A DNA stretch of 64,000 nucleotides from Paraburkholderia aromaticivorans (GCF_002278075.1 NZ_CP022989.1:930001-994000), one strand, 5' to 3'; shown: positions 1 through 10,252, counted from the first letter of the stretch. A program made the numbers and translations. The notes: generated from the sequence alone by a model not told the origin.

Positions 1-1
1 A

Positions 2-787
2 ACCAACACGTTCGGGGCGACTACGGTCGCCCAGGCGGACTACGGCATGGAAGCGCTCGCGGTCGAGATGAATCTCGAGTCGGCGAAACTGGCGCGCGCC
101 GCCTGCGACAAGTATTCGACGCCCGACAAGCCGCGCTTCGTCGCCGGTGCGATCGGACCGACGCCGAAGACCGCGAGCATTTCTCCTGACGTGAACGACC
201 CGGGCGCGCGCAACGTGACGTTCGACGAACTGCGCGCGGCCTACTACGAGCAAGCCAAGGCCCTGCTCGAGGGCGGCGCCGATCTGTTCCTCGTCGAAAC
301 CATTTTCGACACGCTCAATGCGAAGGCGGCCCTCTTTGCATTGGACGAACTGTTCGAAGACACCGGCGAGCGTCTGCCGATCATGATCTCCGGCACCGTC
401 ACCGACGCCTCGGGCCGCATTCTGTCGGGCCAGACGGTCGAAGCGTTCTGGAACTCGCTGCGTCACGCCAGGCCGCTCACGTTCGGTTTGAACTGCGCGT
501 TGGGCGCGGCTTTGATGCGCCCGTACATCGCGGAACTGGCCAGGCTCTGCGACACGTATGTGTCGTGCTATCCGAATGCCGGCTTGCCGAATCCGATGAG
601 CGATACGGGCTTTGATGAACTGCCTGCGGATACTTCGGGCCTGCTCAAGGAATTCGCGCAAGCGGGTCTCGTGAATATCGCCGGCGGCTGCTGCGGCACG
701 ACGCCGGAGCATATTGCGGCGATTGCGCAGGCGCTGGCCGAAGTCAAGCCGCGCCAATGGCCGACGCAATACCGCGACGCAGCCTGA
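2..787 (+). CDS. metH: Methionine synthase, homocysteine-binding module (5' truncated)
   Basis: This is the 3' 261 codons of the homocysteine S-methyltransferase half of cobalamin-dependent methionine synthase. The reading frame is open to the window edge, so the start lies outside. The zinc-binding signature is visible: one Cys in GLNCALG and the Cys pair in GGCCGTT (about residues 230-231 of the visible part), which in the family hold Zn2+ and activate homocysteine thiolate. In E. coli this module is the N-terminal third of one 1227-residue MetH. Here it ends with its own stop, and the other modules follow as a separate gene 85 bp downstream in the same direction. The two products presumably act together. 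The domain assignment is firm; that the halves form one enzyme is inference. Confidence 0.93.
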   Translation, partial: TNTFGATTVAQADYGMEALAVEMNLESAKLARAACDKYSTPDKPRFVAGAIGPTPKTASISPDVNDPGARNVTFDELRAAYYEQAKALLEGGADLFLVETIFDTLNAKAALFALDELFEDTGERLPIMISGTVTDASGRILSGQTVEAFWNSLRHARPLTFGLNCALGAALMRPYIAELARLCDTYVSCYPNAGLPNPMSDTGFDELPADTSGLLKEFAQAGLVNIAGGCCGTTPEHIAAIAQALAEVKPRQWPTQYRDAA

Positions 788-872
788 GTCCCAGTGGCGG
801 CCTGCCGAGCCGCCGCCGCACTTCCGCCATCGAACACGACGCACTTAATCGCAGCAATCGAGCACATACGCC

Positions 873-3590
873 ATGACCGATCACACCTTGCGCCTTGCCG
901 GCCTCGAGCCGTTCAACGTCACGTCCGGGACGCTCTTCATCAACGTGGGTGAACGCACCAACGTGACCGGCTCGAAGGCGTTTGCGCGAATGATCCTGAA
1001 CGACCAGTTCGACGACGCGATCGCGGTTGCACGCCAGCAGGTCGAAAACGGCGCGCAGATCATCGACGTCAACATGGACGAGGCGATGCTCGATTCGAAA
1101 GCGGCGATGGTGCGCTTCATGAATCTGATCGCATCGGAACCGGATATCGCGCGCGTGCCGATCATGATCGACTCGTCGAAATGGGAAGTGATCGAAGCGG
1201 GCCTGAAGTGCGTGCAAGGCAAGGCGATCGTCAACTCGATCTCGCTGAAGGAAGGCGAAGACGCGTTCCGCCATCACGCCAACCTGATTCGCCGCTACGG
1301 CGCGGCCGCCGTGGTGATGGCCTTCGACGAACAAGGCCAGGCCGACACCTTCGAGCGCAAGACGCAGATCTGCAAACGCTCGTATGACTTCCTCGTGAAC
1401 GAAGTCGGCTTTCCGCCGGAAGACATCATCTTCGATCCGAACATCTTCGCGATCGCGACCGGCATCGAGGAGCACAACAACTATGCGGTCGACTTCATCA
1501 ACGCGACGCGCTGGATCAAGCAGAACCTGCCGTACGCGAAGGTGAGCGGCGGCGTGTCGAACGTGTCGTTCTCGTTCCGCGGCAACGACCCGGTGCGCGA
1601 AGCGATCCACACCGTGTTCCTGTACCACGCGATCCAGGCGGGCATGGATATGGGCATCGTCAACGCGGGCCAGCTCGGCGTGTATGCCGAGCTCGATCCG
1701 GAGTTGCGCGAACGGGTCGAAGACGTCGTGTTGAACCGCCGTGAAGACGGCACCGACCGGCTGCTCGAAATCGCCGACAAGTTCAAGACCGGCGCCGCGA
1801 AGAAAGAAGAGAACCTCGAGTGGCGCAATCAGCCGGTCGAGAAACGTTTGTCGCACGCGCTCGTGCACGGCATCACCAATTTCATTGTCGAAGACACCGA
1901 GGAAGTCCGCGCGAAGATCGCCGCCGAAGGCGGCCGTCCGATCAACGTGATCGAAGGCCCGTTGATGGACGGCATGAATATCGTCGGCGACCTGTTCGGT
2001 CAGGGCAAGATGTTCCTGCCGCAGGTGGTGAAGTCGGCGCGCGTGATGAAGCAGGCCGTCGCGCATCTGATTCCGTACATCGAAGAAGAAAAGAAACAGC
2101 TCGCCGAAGCCGGCGCCGACGTGCGCGCGAAGGGCAAGATCGTCATCGCCACGGTGAAGGGCGACGTGCACGATATCGGCAAGAACATCGTCTCGGTGGT
2201 GCTTCAGTGCAATAACTTCGAAGTGGTCAACATGGGCGTGATGGTCCCGTGCAACGACATTCTCGCCAAGGCGAAGGTCGAAGGCGCCGACATCATCGGT
2301 CTCTCCGGGCTGATCACGCCGAGCCTCGAAGAGATGGCCTACGTCGCGTCGGAAATGCAGCGCGACGACTACTTCCGCATCAAGAAGATTCCGCTCCTGA
2401 TCGGCGGCGCCACCACCTCGCGCGTGCACACTGCCGTGAAGATCGCGCCGCATTACGAAGGGCCGGTGGTCTATGTGCCGGACGCGTCGCGCTCGGTGTC
2501 CGTGGCGTCGAGCCTGCTGTCCGACGAAGGCGCCGCCAGGTACCTCGACGAACTCAAGTCCGACTACGACCGGATCCGCGATCAGCACGCCAACAAGAAA
2601 GCACAGCCCATGGTCACGCTGGCCGAAGCCCGCGCCAACAAGACCAGGATCGACTGGGCGAGCTATCAGCCGGTCAAGCCGAAGTTCATCGGCCGCCGCG
2701 TGTTCAAGAACTTCGATCTGGCTGAACTGGCCAACTATATCGACTGGGGTCCGTTCTTCCAGACGTGGGACCTGGCGGGTCCGTATCCGGCCATTCTGAA
2801 CGACGAGATCGTCGGCGAATCGGCGCGGCGCGTGTTCTCGGACGGCAAGTCGATGCTCGCGCGTCTGATCCAGGGCCGCTGGCTGCAGGCGAACGGCGTG
2901 ATCGCGCTGCTGCCCGCCAACACGGTGAACGACGACGACATCGAAATCTACACGGACGAATCGCGCTCGGAAGTCGCGCTCACCTGGCGCAATCTGCGCC
3001 AGCAAAGCGTGCGTCCGGTAGTGGACGGCGTGATGCGGCCGAACCGGTCGCTCGCCGACTTCATCGCGCCGAAGGAATCGGGCGTGGCCGACTACATCGG
3101 CATGTTCGCGGTGACGGCGGGTCTGGGCGTCGACGTGAAGGAAAAGCAGTTCGAAAAGGACCACGACGACTACAGCGCGATCATGCTGAAGGCGCTCGCC
3201 GACCGTTTCGCCGAAGCCTTCGCCGAAGCGCTGCATGCACGCGTGCGGCGCGACCTGTGGGGCTACGCGAATGACGAAACCCTCGCCAACGACGACCTGA
3301 TCGCGGAAAAGTACCGTGGCATTCGCCCGGCGCCCGGCTATCCGGCTTGCCCGGATCACCTGGTGAAGCGCGACATGTTCAACGTGCTGAACGCCACCGA
3401 AATCGGCATGAGCGTGACCGAATCACTGGCCATGCTGCCGGCGGCGAGCGTCTCAGGCTTCTATCTGGCGCATCCGGACAGCACTTATTTCTCGGTCGGC
3501 AAGATCGGCCAGGACCAGCTGGAGGACTACGCAAAGCGCATGTCGCTGTCGAAGGCGGATGCGGAACGCGCCTTGGCGCCTTTGCTGTAA
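873..3590 (+). CDS. metH: Methionine synthase, folate/cobalamin/AdoMet modules
   Basis: This 905-residue protein carries the remaining modules of cobalamin-dependent methionine synthase: the pterin (methyl-tetrahydrofolate) domain from the N-terminus (GERTNVTGS at about 26-34), the cap and B12-binding domains, and the C-terminal reactivation domain. The B12 motif DVHDIGKN supplies His433 as the expected lower axial cobalt ligand. The AdoMet-binding RPAPGYP motif begins at Arg818. It lacks the homocysteine module, which is encoded by the gene just upstream. The chosen ATG at 873 has no strong Shine-Dalgarno, so translation may depend on coupling or on the preceding gene. The 85-bp gap shows no terminator, so the two are probably co-transcribed. 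Confidence 0.95.
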   Translation: MTDHTLRLAGLEPFNVTSGTLFINVGERTNVTGSKAFARMILNDQFDDAIAVARQQVENGAQIIDVNMDEAMLDSKAAMVRFMNLIASEPDIARVPIMIDSSKWEVIEAGLKCVQGKAIVNSISLKEGEDAFRHHANLIRRYGAAAVVMAFDEQGQADTFERKTQICKRSYDFLVNEVGFPPEDIIFDPNIFAIATGIEEHNNYAVDFINATRWIKQNLPYAKVSGGVSNVSFSFRGNDPVREAIHTVFLYHAIQAGMDMGIVNAGQLGVYAELDPELRERVEDVVLNRREDGTDRLLEIADKFKTGAAKKEENLEWRNQPVEKRLSHALVHGITNFIVEDTEEVRAKIAAEGGRPINVIEGPLMDGMNIVGDLFGQGKMFLPQVVKSARVMKQAVAHLIPYIEEEKKQLAEAGADVRAKGKIVIATVKGDVHDIGKNIVSVVLQCNNFEVVNMGVMVPCNDILAKAKVEGADIIGLSGLITPSLEEMAYVASEMQRDDYFRIKKIPLLIGGATTSRVHTAVKIAPHYEGPVVYVPDASRSVSVASSLLSDEGAARYLDELKSDYDRIRDQHANKKAQPMVTLAEARANKTRIDWASYQPVKPKFIGRRVFKNFDLAELANYIDWGPFFQTWDLAGPYPAILNDEIVGESARRVFSDGKSMLARLIQGRWLQANGVIALLPANTVNDDDIEIYTDESRSEVALTWRNLRQQSVRPVVDGVMRPNRSLADFIAPKESGVADYIGMFAVTAGLGVDVKEKQFEKDHDDYSAIMLKALADRFAEAFAEALHARVRRDLWGYANDETLANDDLIAEKYRGIRPAPGYPACPDHLVKRDMFNVLNATEIGMSVTESLAMLPAASVSGFYLAHPDSTYFSVGKIGQDQLEDYAKRMSLSKADAERALAPLL

Positions 3591-3761
3591 GCGCCGAGCG
3601 GCGTGGCGTGGCGTGGCGGGAAACCCACTATATCGGGCATGAAAGACTGAATATTTGCGGCAACGTAATTTTCGGCTTTGTAGACTGAGGCGGCTTGACC
3701 CCGCCAGACGCGGCGAAAACGCGTCGGCTCATTAATTGCAATCGTCAACGGAGAAAATAGT

Positions 3762-3971
3762 ATGAAGAAGCTGACGCTGTTGTTGACCGCTGTTTCGCTT
3801 GCCTTGGGCGCCTCGGCTGCGCTGGCCCAGACCGCCGCGCCCGGCGGCTCCAGTTCGGTCAGTTCGTATTCGCCGCCCACGGTGAAACACGTCAAGAAAC
3901 CGAAGAAAGCCAAAGCGAAGAAAGGTGCGTCAGCTCCCGCGGCCGCGCCGGCGGACGCCGCCAGCCAGTAA
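3762..3971 (+). CDS. Small secreted Lys/Ala-rich protein
   Basis: This 69-residue protein has a clear Sec signal peptide: Lys2-Lys3, a Leu/Ala-rich core and an ALA-Q cleavage site near residues 22-23. The mature part is about 46 residues. It has a Ser/Gly-rich stretch followed by a strongly basic segment (VKHVKKPKKAKAKKG) and an Ala/Pro tail, with no Cys. A good ribosome-binding site (GGAGAAAATAGT) precedes the ATG, and a 14-bp perfect terminator lies 37 bp after the stop, so it looks like a genuine monocistronic gene. I do not recognise a named family. Small secreted basic proteins of this kind are common in Burkholderia, and no function can be assigned from sequence. Confidence 0.8.
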   Translation: MKKLTLLLTAVSLALGASAALAQTAAPGGSSSVSSYSPPTVKHVKKPKKAKAKKGASAPAAAPADAASQ

Positions 3972-4008
3972 GCAGCACGGCAGCACCGGCCGGTTCGGAT
4001 CTCCGAAC

Positions 4009-4043
4009 GACAAAGAGCCCGCACGAGCGGGCTCTTTGTCATT
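4009..4043 (+). terminator. Rho-independent terminator after small secreted protein
   Basis: Perfect 14-bp inverted repeat: gacaaagagcccgc at 4009-4022 and its complement at 4027-4040, with a 4-nt loop. The A-rich and T-rich ends are within the stem, so it could work in both directions: for the upstream secreted-protein gene and for the DUF1840 gene that converges from the right and stops at 4115. Confidence 0.85.
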
Positions 4044-4114
4044 GGTGCGCCGGGGTTCGCGCCGCCGCACGCCGCGGCTCTATCGAGCGCCGCGTCCGGC
4101 AAAGCCGCGCGGGA

Positions 4115-4441
4115 TCAGAGGCCCCAGACGATATCCGCGTTTTCCTTGCGCGCCGCGCGCAGCATGTCGAGGAACGGATATGCACGCTGTGCGAGGCCGG
4201 GCGGGATCTCGTGATGTTCGTGACCGTCTTCGCCCTCGTGGAAATGACCGTCGTGCTCGGCACGTTCCTGTTTGTCGACGGAAATAGCTGCTTCGAGTTT
4301 CTCGATGGCCACGCCCAGTTCGTCGTGAGTGATGACGCCGCGCTCACCCAGCCGCTTGCCGATGATCCCGACCAGATACTGTGCGAGATTTTCCAGCATC
4401 ATCACGTCCGGGCAGGCGTGGCATTTGAAAGTAATCAGCAT
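4115..4441 (-). CDS. DUF1840 domain-containing protein
   Basis: A 108-residue protein that I recognise as the DUF1840 type. It begins MLITFKCHACPDVMMLENLA, has a helix-rich N-terminal part, then a His/Glu-rich loop (HDGHFHEGEDGHEHHE at about 63-78), and ends with a short conserved helix containing PFLDMLRAA. The loop could bind a metal, but no function is known for the family. It faces away from argS and converges on the secreted-protein gene. No partner genes are evident. The family call is from memory of the N-terminal pattern. Confidence 0.8.
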   Translation of the reverse strand: MLITFKCHACPDVMMLENLAQYLVGIIGKRLGERGVITHDELGVAIEKLEAAISVDKQERAEHDGHFHEGEDGHEHHEIPPGLAQRAYPFLDMLRAARKENADIVWGL

Positions 4442-4888
4442 GACTGTTCCCTTTTTCGTTATGTTGGATTGGCGCGGAGGCGGCTCACAGGCAACCGCCG
4501 GCGCGCGTTACGTTGGCTCGCCGATCAGGCGTGGCGGCCACGGCCCTTGCTGGGCATCTCATTGAACATATTAGCACCTGCTAAAATCCGTCTGGACGGA
4601 AAAGCGTGCCGCAATGCGCCGCACGCGGCAAAGCAAAAGTGGCGTGGCTGGGGCGGTTGGCCGCGACTCGCCTCACCGCTGCGAGCCGCGGCAGCCAATG
4701 CCACGGCAGGCCGCCGCGCACCGCGCTTAACGCGTTGCAGGCAACGTGCCTGATGCCGCAGTCATTGCGCCTTATGCGCCGCGGCGGGTGCACGCCGCTT
4801 TCCACGCTTCTGACGAACCGGTTGCGCCTGCTGCGCGGCCGGCGCCTCTTCCGCATCACCGGATTGCCTCACTGGACTCGCAACAAGC
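4442..4888. other. Intergenic region, DUF1840 / argS promoters
   Basis: 447 bp between two divergently oriented genes, so it should hold both promoters. The one discrete element I see is a 14-bp inverted repeat at 4571-4584 (ttagca, 2-nt spacer, tgctaa), inside the most AT-rich patch of the gap. Short frames here have no Shine-Dalgarno or recognisable domain. Confidence 0.5.
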
Positions 4889-6679
4889 ATGCTGCCTGCA
4901 CATAAACATACCCTCGAAACACTGCTCGCCGACACGGTGAAGCAGGTCGCGCTTGCCTCGCAAGGCGCGACCGAAGCTGCGTTCGTGTCGCCCACCATCA
5001 CGCTGGAGCGTCCTAAAGTCGCCGCGCACGGCGACGTCGCCTGCAACGTGGCGATGCAACTCGCCAAGCCGCTGCGCGCCAATCCGCGCCAGCTCGCGCA
5101 ACAGATCGTCGACGCGCTGCTCGCGCAGCCGCAGGCCAAAGGCCTGATCGAAGCCGCCGAAGTGGCGGGCCCCGGGTTCATCAACCTGCGCCTCGCGGCC
5201 GCTGCCAAACAGGCGGTGATCGCCGCCGTGTTCGCTGAACAGGAGCGCTTCGGCCGCTCGGCACGCGACGCAGGCAAGCATGTGCTGATCGAATTCGTCT
5301 CGGCCAACCCGACCGGCCCGCTGCACGTCGGCCACGGCCGCCAGGCCGCGCTCGGCGACGCGCTCTCGAACGTGCTGGCTAGCCAGGGCTGGGACGTGCA
5401 CCGCGAGTTCTATTACAACGACGCGGGCGTGCAGATCCAGACGCTCGCCCTGTCCACCCAGGCGCGCGCCCGCGGCCTCGCCCCCGGCGACGAAGGCTGG
5501 CCTGCTTCGGCGTACAACGGCGAGTACATTGCCGACATCGCGAAAGACTATCTGGACGGCGCAACCGTGGCCGCGAGCGACGGCGAGCCGGTCACCGGCG
5601 CGCGTGACGTGGAAGACCTCGAAGCGATCCGCCGCTTCGCCGTGGCGTATCTGCGCCGCGAGCAGGACATGGACTTGCAGGCGTTCGGCGTGAAGTTCGA
5701 CCAGTACTACCTGGAATCGTCGCTGTACAAGGAAGGCCGCGTCGAGAAGACCGTCGAGGCACTGATCGCCGCCGGCAAGACCTACGAGCAGGAAGGCGCG
5801 CTGTGGCTGCGCACCACGGACGACGGCGACGACAAAGACCGCGTGATGCGCAAGACCGACGGCACCTACACGTATTTCGTGCCGGACGTCGCCTATCACG
5901 TCGCCAAGTGGGAGCGCGGCTTCACCAAGGTGATCAACATTCAGGGCTCGGACCACCACGGCACGATCGCGCGGGTGCGCGCCGGCCTGCAGGGTCTCGG
6001 CATCGGCATTCCGAAGGGCTATCCCGACTACATCCTTCACAAAATGGTCACGGTCATGCGCAACGGCGAAGAGGTGAAAATCTCCAAGCGCGCCGGCAGC
6101 TACGTGACGGTGCGTGACCTGATCGAATGGTCGGGCGGCGCCACGCCGGGCTCGGAAGCCGCCGTCGATCTGATCGACGAGGAAACGATCCGCCGCGGCC
6201 GCGACGCCGTGCGCTTCTTCCTGATCTCGCGCAAGGCGGACACAGAATTCGTGTTCGACATCGACCTCGCGCTGAAGCAGAACGACGAGAATCCGGTGCA
6301 TTACGTGCAGTACGCGCATGCGCGGATCTGCTCGGTGATCGCCGAGTGCAAGGCACGCTACAACACGGACGAAAGCACGCTGGCGGATGTGGACGTCGCG
6401 CCGCTCACGAGCGAACGTGCGATGGCCCTGCTGAACAAGCTCGCCGAATTCCCGGACATGCTGCAACACGCCGCCGATGAACTCGCGCCGCACGCGGTCG
6501 CGTTCTATCTGCGCGACCTCGCCGGGGAATTCCACTCGTTCTACAATGACAAAGCCGAACGCGTGCTGGTCGACGATGCGGCCGAGCGCAATGCACGCGT
6601 GGCGCTGCTCGCGGCCACGCGTCAGGTGCTGGCCAACGGTCTCGCGACGATCGGCGTCTCCGCTCCCGTCAAGATGTAA
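4889..6679 (+). CDS. argS: Arginine--tRNA ligase
   Basis: This is class I arginyl-tRNA synthetase, 596 residues. It charges tRNA-Arg with arginine in the cytoplasm. The N-terminal tRNA-recognition domain precedes the HIGH-type signature HVGH (146-149, within [13 protein letters not shown]). The KMSKS-equivalent loop is the degenerate KISKR (397-401), as is common in ArgRS. The C-terminal anticodon-binding domain (DALR type) ends the protein. Length fits the family. It is followed at 80 bp by a SPOR-domain gene and then dsbA on the same strand, an order I recall as conserved in Burkholderia. Confidence 0.97.
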   Translation: MLPAHKHTLETLLADTVKQVALASQGATEAAFVSPTITLERPKVAAHGDVACNVAMQLAKPLRANPRQLAQQIVDALLAQPQAKGLIEAAEVAGPGFINLRLAAAAKQAVIAAVFAEQERFGRSARDAGKHVLIEFVSANPTGPLHVGHGRQAALGDALSNVLASQGWDVHREFYYNDAGVQIQTLALSTQARARGLAPGDEGWPASAYNGEYIADIAKDYLDGATVAASDGEPVTGARDVEDLEAIRRFAVAYLRREQDMDLQAFGVKFDQYYLESSLYKEGRVEKTVEALIAAGKTYEQEGALWLRTTDDGDDKDRVMRKTDGTYTYFVPDVAYHVAKWERGFTKVINIQGSDHHGTIARVRAGLQGLGIGIPKGYPDYILHKMVTVMRNGEEVKISKRAGSYVTVRDLIEWSGGATPGSEAAVDLIDEETIRRGRDAVRFFLISRKADTEFVFDIDLALKQNDENPVHYVQYAHARICSVIAECKARYNTDESTLADVDVAPLTSERAMALLNKLAEFPDMLQHAADELAPHAVAFYLRDLAGEFHSFYNDKAERVLVDDAAERNARVALLAATRQVLANGLATIGVSAPVKM

Positions 6680-6758
6680 GTCCTCCGGCGCAACATGCAT
6701 GCGGCCGTCGTTATAATCGACGGCCGTTCCAGGATTCTTTTTGCAGGTGATTCATACG

Positions 6759-7559
6759 ATGGCAAAACCACGCCGCACAACGAAGCAATCGAAACAAACC
6801 GGGGGGACTTTTCTCGGCATCGTGCTGGGCCTGATCGTTGGCCTTGCGATCGCGGTAGTGGTGGCGCTGTATATCACCCGTGCGCCCACGCCATTCGTCT
6901 CGAAGGTGGCGCCGCCCGCGGCGTCGGATGCCGGCGCGAGCCAGCCTCAGTACGATCCGAACCGTCCGCTGCAAGGCAAGACGCCGGGTCAGCCGGTGCC
7001 GCAAGCCGCGCAGCCGGCGCCGCCGAACACCGCGCCTGGCCAGACCAACCCGCAAACGCAGTCGGGCATGCTGGAAGAGCCGCAGATCGTCGAAGTGCCG
7101 CCGGCCAACGGCAACGCCGGCAACGCGAGCGGCACGGCGCTCGCGCCGAAGCCCGCGCAGGATAACGCCAACAACACGGCCGCCACGCCCGCGAAGAAGC
7201 CGCAAGCCTCCAGCGCGCCGGCCGCCACCGCGGCGGGTTCGGCGCCGAAGAGCAGTTCGTCCGCCAGCACCGCCAACGCCAAGCCCGGTTCGGGCGCGGC
7301 GCCGGCGGCAGGCGACGCGAACACGGGCTACTTCCTGCAAGTCGGCGCCTACAAGACCGCGGCGGACGCCGAACAGCAGCGCGCGCGTCTCGCCTTCCAG
7401 GGCTTCGAATCGAAGGTCACGCAGCGCGATGCGGGCGGCGTCACGTATTACCGCGTGCGTATCGGGCCGTTCTCGAAGTTCGAAGACATGAATTCGAGCC
7501 GTCAGCGTCTGTCCGATGCGGGCGTGGATACCGCGGTGATCCGCTTCACGAAGCAATAA
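6759..7559 (+). CDS. SPOR-domain single-pass membrane protein
   Basis: A 266-residue cell-division-type protein. It has a short basic cytoplasmic tail, one transmembrane helix (about 18-39, Gly/Leu/Val-rich), a long low-complexity Ala/Pro/Gln/Asn periplasmic linker, and a C-terminal SPOR domain (about 188-266; FLQVGAYKTAADAEQQ and YYRVRIGPF are typical). SPOR domains bind denuded septal peptidoglycan, so a FtsN-like septal role is likely. I chose the ATG at 6759 over an in-frame TTG at 6741 because the sequence around the TTG supplies the ribosome-binding region. It lies between argS and dsbA. It lacks the FtsN essential motif as far as I can judge, so it may be an accessory SPOR protein. Confidence 0.88.
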   Translation: MAKPRRTTKQSKQTGGTFLGIVLGLIVGLAIAVVVALYITRAPTPFVSKVAPPAASDAGASQPQYDPNRPLQGKTPGQPVPQAAQPAPPNTAPGQTNPQTQSGMLEEPQIVEVPPANGNAGNASGTALAPKPAQDNANNTAATPAKKPQASSAPAATAAGSAPKSSSSASTANAKPGSGAAPAAGDANTGYFLQVGAYKTAADAEQQRARLAFQGFESKVTQRDAGGVTYYRVRIGPFSKFEDMNSSRQRLSDAGVDTAVIRFTKQ

Positions 7560-7639
7560 GCCAACAAGAAACAAACGGTGATTTGCCGGGACGCGCCGCC
7601 GCCGAACTATCGGCGCGCGGCGCGTGTCACAAACACGAC

Positions 7640-7703
7640 GGACGGTTCAAACCGTCCGACGCCGAATCTTGAAGACGGTGGCGGGCTTTTGCGTGGCGCC
7701 ACC
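7640..7703 (+). promoter_or_regulatory. Paired hairpins in the SPOR-dsbA intercistronic region
   Basis: Two RNA hairpins lie between the SPOR gene and dsbA: an 8-bp perfect stem (ggacggtt / aaccgtcc, 7640-7657, 2-nt loop) and a 7-bp stem (ggtggcg / cgccacc, 7677-7703). Neither is followed by a T-run. They could be a processing or attenuation site rather than a simple terminator; the role is inferred only. Confidence 0.4.
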
Positions 7704-7731
7704 GCTTTACGCCTACTTGGGTCAACACAAC

Positions 7732-8370
7732 ATGAAAAAACTGCTGAGCATTCTGTTCCTCTCGCTGGGACTCGTTGCCGCCACGGCGCAGGCATCGCCG
7801 GCCGCGCCGGTATCGGGCAAGGACTACACCGTGCTGGCCACGGCGCAGCCGACCGACGTGCCCGCCGGCAAGATCGAAGTCACCGAATTCTTCTGGTACG
7901 GCTGCCCGCACTGCAACGAATTCAACCCGTATCTCGAAACGTGGGTGAAGAAACAGGGTCCGGACGTGGTATTCAAGCGCGTGCCGGTCGCCTTCCGCGA
8001 CGACTTCATTCCGCACTCCCGGATGTATCACGCGCTCGACGCGCTCGGCCTCGCCACGCAGCTCACGCCGAAGGTTTTCAACGAAATCCACGTCAACAAG
8101 AACTACCTGCTGACGCCGGAAGATCAGGCCAAATTCCTCGCGAAGAACGGCGTCGATCCGAAGAAGTACATGGACGCGTACAACTCGTTCTCGACGCAAA
8201 GCGCGCTGCAGAAAGACAAGAAGCTGCTGGAAGACTACAAGATCGACGGTGTGCCGACGCTGGCCGTGCAGGGCAAGTATGAAACCGGCCCGGCCGCGAC
8301 CAACAGCTTGCCGGGCACGATCCAGGTGCTGGACTACCTGGTCGCGCAGGTCCGCGCCAAGAAGATGTAA
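7732..8370 (+). CDS. dsbA: Thiol:disulfide interchange protein DsbA
   Basis: A 212-residue periplasmic oxidoreductase that introduces disulfides into exported proteins. It starts with a signal peptide (MKKLLSILFL onward, Ala-rich cleavage near 22). The thioredoxin-fold active site is C58-P-H-C61 in FFWYGCPHCNEF, and the cis-proline loop is V-P175-T. The frame is open 36 codons further upstream, but only the ATG at 7732 gives a signal peptide. It is followed after 15 bp by a short-chain dehydrogenase gene. The partner DsbB is not in the window. Confidence 0.95.
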   Translation: MKKLLSILFLSLGLVAATAQASPAAPVSGKDYTVLATAQPTDVPAGKIEVTEFFWYGCPHCNEFNPYLETWVKKQGPDVVFKRVPVAFRDDFIPHSRMYHALDALGLATQLTPKVFNEIHVNKNYLLTPEDQAKFLAKNGVDPKKYMDAYNSFSTQSALQKDKKLLEDYKIDGVPTLAVQGKYETGPAATNSLPGTIQVLDYLVAQVRAKKM

Positions 8371-8385
8371 CGCCGAGGCGCCGGA

Positions 8386-9165
8386 ATGAGTTCACCGTTG
8401 AAGGTTTTCATTACCGGCGCTTCGAGTGGCATCGGCCTCGCGCTCGCCGCCGAATATGCGCGGCGCGGCGCGATTCTCGGCCTGGTTGCCCGCCGCGGCG
8501 ACGCCCTCGCCGCTTTCCAGCAGTCCCATCCGCAAAACACCGTCTCCATCTATTCCGTCGACGTGCGCGACGCCGAAGCGCTCGCCGAGGCGGCTGCGCA
8601 ATTCATCGCGCGGCACGGCTTGCCGGACGTCGTGATCGCCAACGCCGGCATCAGCCGCGGCGCGGTCACCGGCCATGGCGATCTGCGCGCCTTCCGCGAA
8701 GTGATGGATATCAATTACTTCGGCATGGTCGCCACCTTCGAGCCGTTCGCCGCCGCGATGGTCGCCGCGAAACACGGCACGCTGGTGGGGATTGCCAGCG
8801 TCGCCGGCGTGCGCGGCTTGCCGGGTTCCGGCGCGTACAGCGCGTCGAAATCGGCGGCGCTGAAGTATCTCGAAGCGTTGCGCGTCGAGATGCGGCCGTG
8901 CGGCGTCGGTGTGGTCACCATCGCGCCCGGCTACATCCGCACGCCCATGACCGAGCACAACCCGTACACCATGCCGTTCCTGATGGACGCCGACCGTTTC
9001 GCCGCGAAGGTGGCAAAGGCCATCGAGCGTCGAACGGCGTTCGCGGTGTTCCCCTGGCAGATGCGCATCGTGGCCATGCTGCTGCACGTGCTGCCGCGCT
9101 GGCTGTACGACCGCGCGTTCGAACGCGCGCCGCGCAAGCCGCGCGCCGCCGCGGAAACCGAGTAA
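8386..9165 (+). CDS. SDR family oxidoreductase
   Basis: A 259-residue short-chain dehydrogenase/reductase of classical type. The Rossmann nucleotide motif is TGASSGIG (10-17), the structural NAG motif is IANAGIS, and the catalytic pair is Tyr151 and Lys155 in YSASK. A basic, hydrophobic C-terminal part (MLLHVLPRWLYDRAFERAP) suggests membrane association. The substrate cannot be told from sequence. It sits tightly between dsbA (15 bp) and the BtuF-like gene (3 bp), so the three are probably one transcription unit. Confidence 0.9.
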   Translation: MSSPLKVFITGASSGIGLALAAEYARRGAILGLVARRGDALAAFQQSHPQNTVSIYSVDVRDAEALAEAAAQFIARHGLPDVVIANAGISRGAVTGHGDLRAFREVMDINYFGMVATFEPFAAAMVAAKHGTLVGIASVAGVRGLPGSGAYSASKSAALKYLEALRVEMRPCGVGVVTIAPGYIRTPMTEHNPYTMPFLMDADRFAAKVAKAIERRTAFAVFPWQMRIVAMLLHVLPRWLYDRAFERAPRKPRAAAETE

Positions 9166-9168
9166 GCC

Positions 9169-9987
9169 ATGCACACCCGTGCGGTCGATGCAGCCGGCGT
9201 CGCGCACGAACCGGCAGGCGCCGCGGCACGCATCGTCTCGCTGGTGCCGAGCATCACCGAACTGCTTTTCGCCCTTGGTCTGGACCGGCGGATCGTCGGC
9301 CGCACCGGCTTTTGCGTGCATCCCCGAGACAAGGTGCGTGAGGTCCGCAAGGTCGGCGGCACCAAAGCCGTGAATCTCGCCGCCATTCGTGCGTTGCGCC
9401 CCACTCATCTGATCGTCAATATCGACGAAAACGAGCACGATACCGTCGAGCAATTGCGCACATTCGTGCCACACATCGTCGTGACGCATCCGCGAACGCC
9501 GCAGGACAATCTGGCGCTGTACACGCTGCTGGGCGCGATCTTCGATCGGGCGCAGGAAGCGCAGCGTCTGTGCGAAACGCTCGAAGCCCGCCTGCACGAA
9601 GCGGCGGCGCACGCGTTCAGTCCGCAAAGCGTGCTGTATCTGATCTGGCGCGAACCGTGGATGACCGTGGCGCGCGACACTTATATCTCCGCGATGCTGC
9701 GACTCGTGAACTGGCACACGCTGCCTGACGTGCAAGGCGGAGCGGCAGGCGCCGCACGTTACCCGATGCTCGAGTTCGACACCGCGCCGTGGCTCGCCCA
9801 GGTCGACCGCATCCTGCTCTCCAGTGAGCCGTACCGCTTCACGCAGGTCCATTGCGACGCGCTGAAGCGCGATTCGCGGCTAGCCGGCAAGCGCATCGAG
9901 TTGATCGACGGGGAAATGGTGTCGTGGTACGGCGTGCGCGCGATCGAAGGCATCGCTTATCTGCTGCGGCGCGCCGGGGCGGCATGA
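9169..9987 (+). CDS. BtuF-like helical-backbone metal/cobalamin-binding protein
   Basis: A 272-residue protein of the ABC-type Fe3+/cobalamin periplasmic-binding fold. The family N-terminus is clear: RIVSLVPSITELLFALGL, then GRTGFCVHP and VGGTKAVNL. Unlike transported BtuF proteins it has no signal peptide, and no permease or ATPase gene is adjacent. It may therefore be a cytoplasmic cobamide- or metal-binding protein rather than a transporter component. It starts 3 bp after the SDR gene. The B12 link is plausible in a region with two B12 enzymes but remains unproven. Confidence 0.8.
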   Translation: MHTRAVDAAGVAHEPAGAAARIVSLVPSITELLFALGLDRRIVGRTGFCVHPRDKVREVRKVGGTKAVNLAAIRALRPTHLIVNIDENEHDTVEQLRTFVPHIVVTHPRTPQDNLALYTLLGAIFDRAQEAQRLCETLEARLHEAAAHAFSPQSVLYLIWREPWMTVARDTYISAMLRLVNWHTLPDVQGGAAGAARYPMLEFDTAPWLAQVDRILLSSEPYRFTQVHCDALKRDSRLAGKRIELIDGEMVSWYGVRAIEGIAYLLRRAGAA

Positions 9988-10252
9988 GTGCGGGCGCCGC
10001 GGCGCGACGCGGCGCAGGCCCACCCTTCCATATAAATATGCGGATTATGTTGTTGTCGGCGCAACGACCCTTCGATAAGCTTTCGCGAAGGCCGACGCGC
10101 GCGCAGCCGGCATTGTCCCACCCATGCGCCAGCGCCGGAAACGTATCACAATGAAGAAGGCGGCTACGCCTCATGGCCGCTCGTCCCTCGTCAACGGAAC
10201 ATAACCACACAACCAGACGCACTGCCTGACTGCGCTTGTTATGGGAGATCCT

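Noticed and set aside
744..3359. Long open frame on the minus strand across metH (871 codons)
   Set aside because: It is antisense to a certain gene and its translation is Arg/His/Val-rich with no domain. It results from the high GC content.
4571..4584. Possible CIRCE (HrcA) heat-shock operator
   Set aside because: The arms are 6 bp with a 2-nt spacer; CIRCE needs 9-bp arms and a 9-nt spacer.
4856..6700. Minus-strand frame across argS (614 codons)
   Set aside because: Same kind of shadow, antisense to arginyl-tRNA synthetase.
7640..7703. Intrinsic terminator before dsbA
   Set aside because: The hairpins are real but neither has a T-run, so I list them only as RNA structure.
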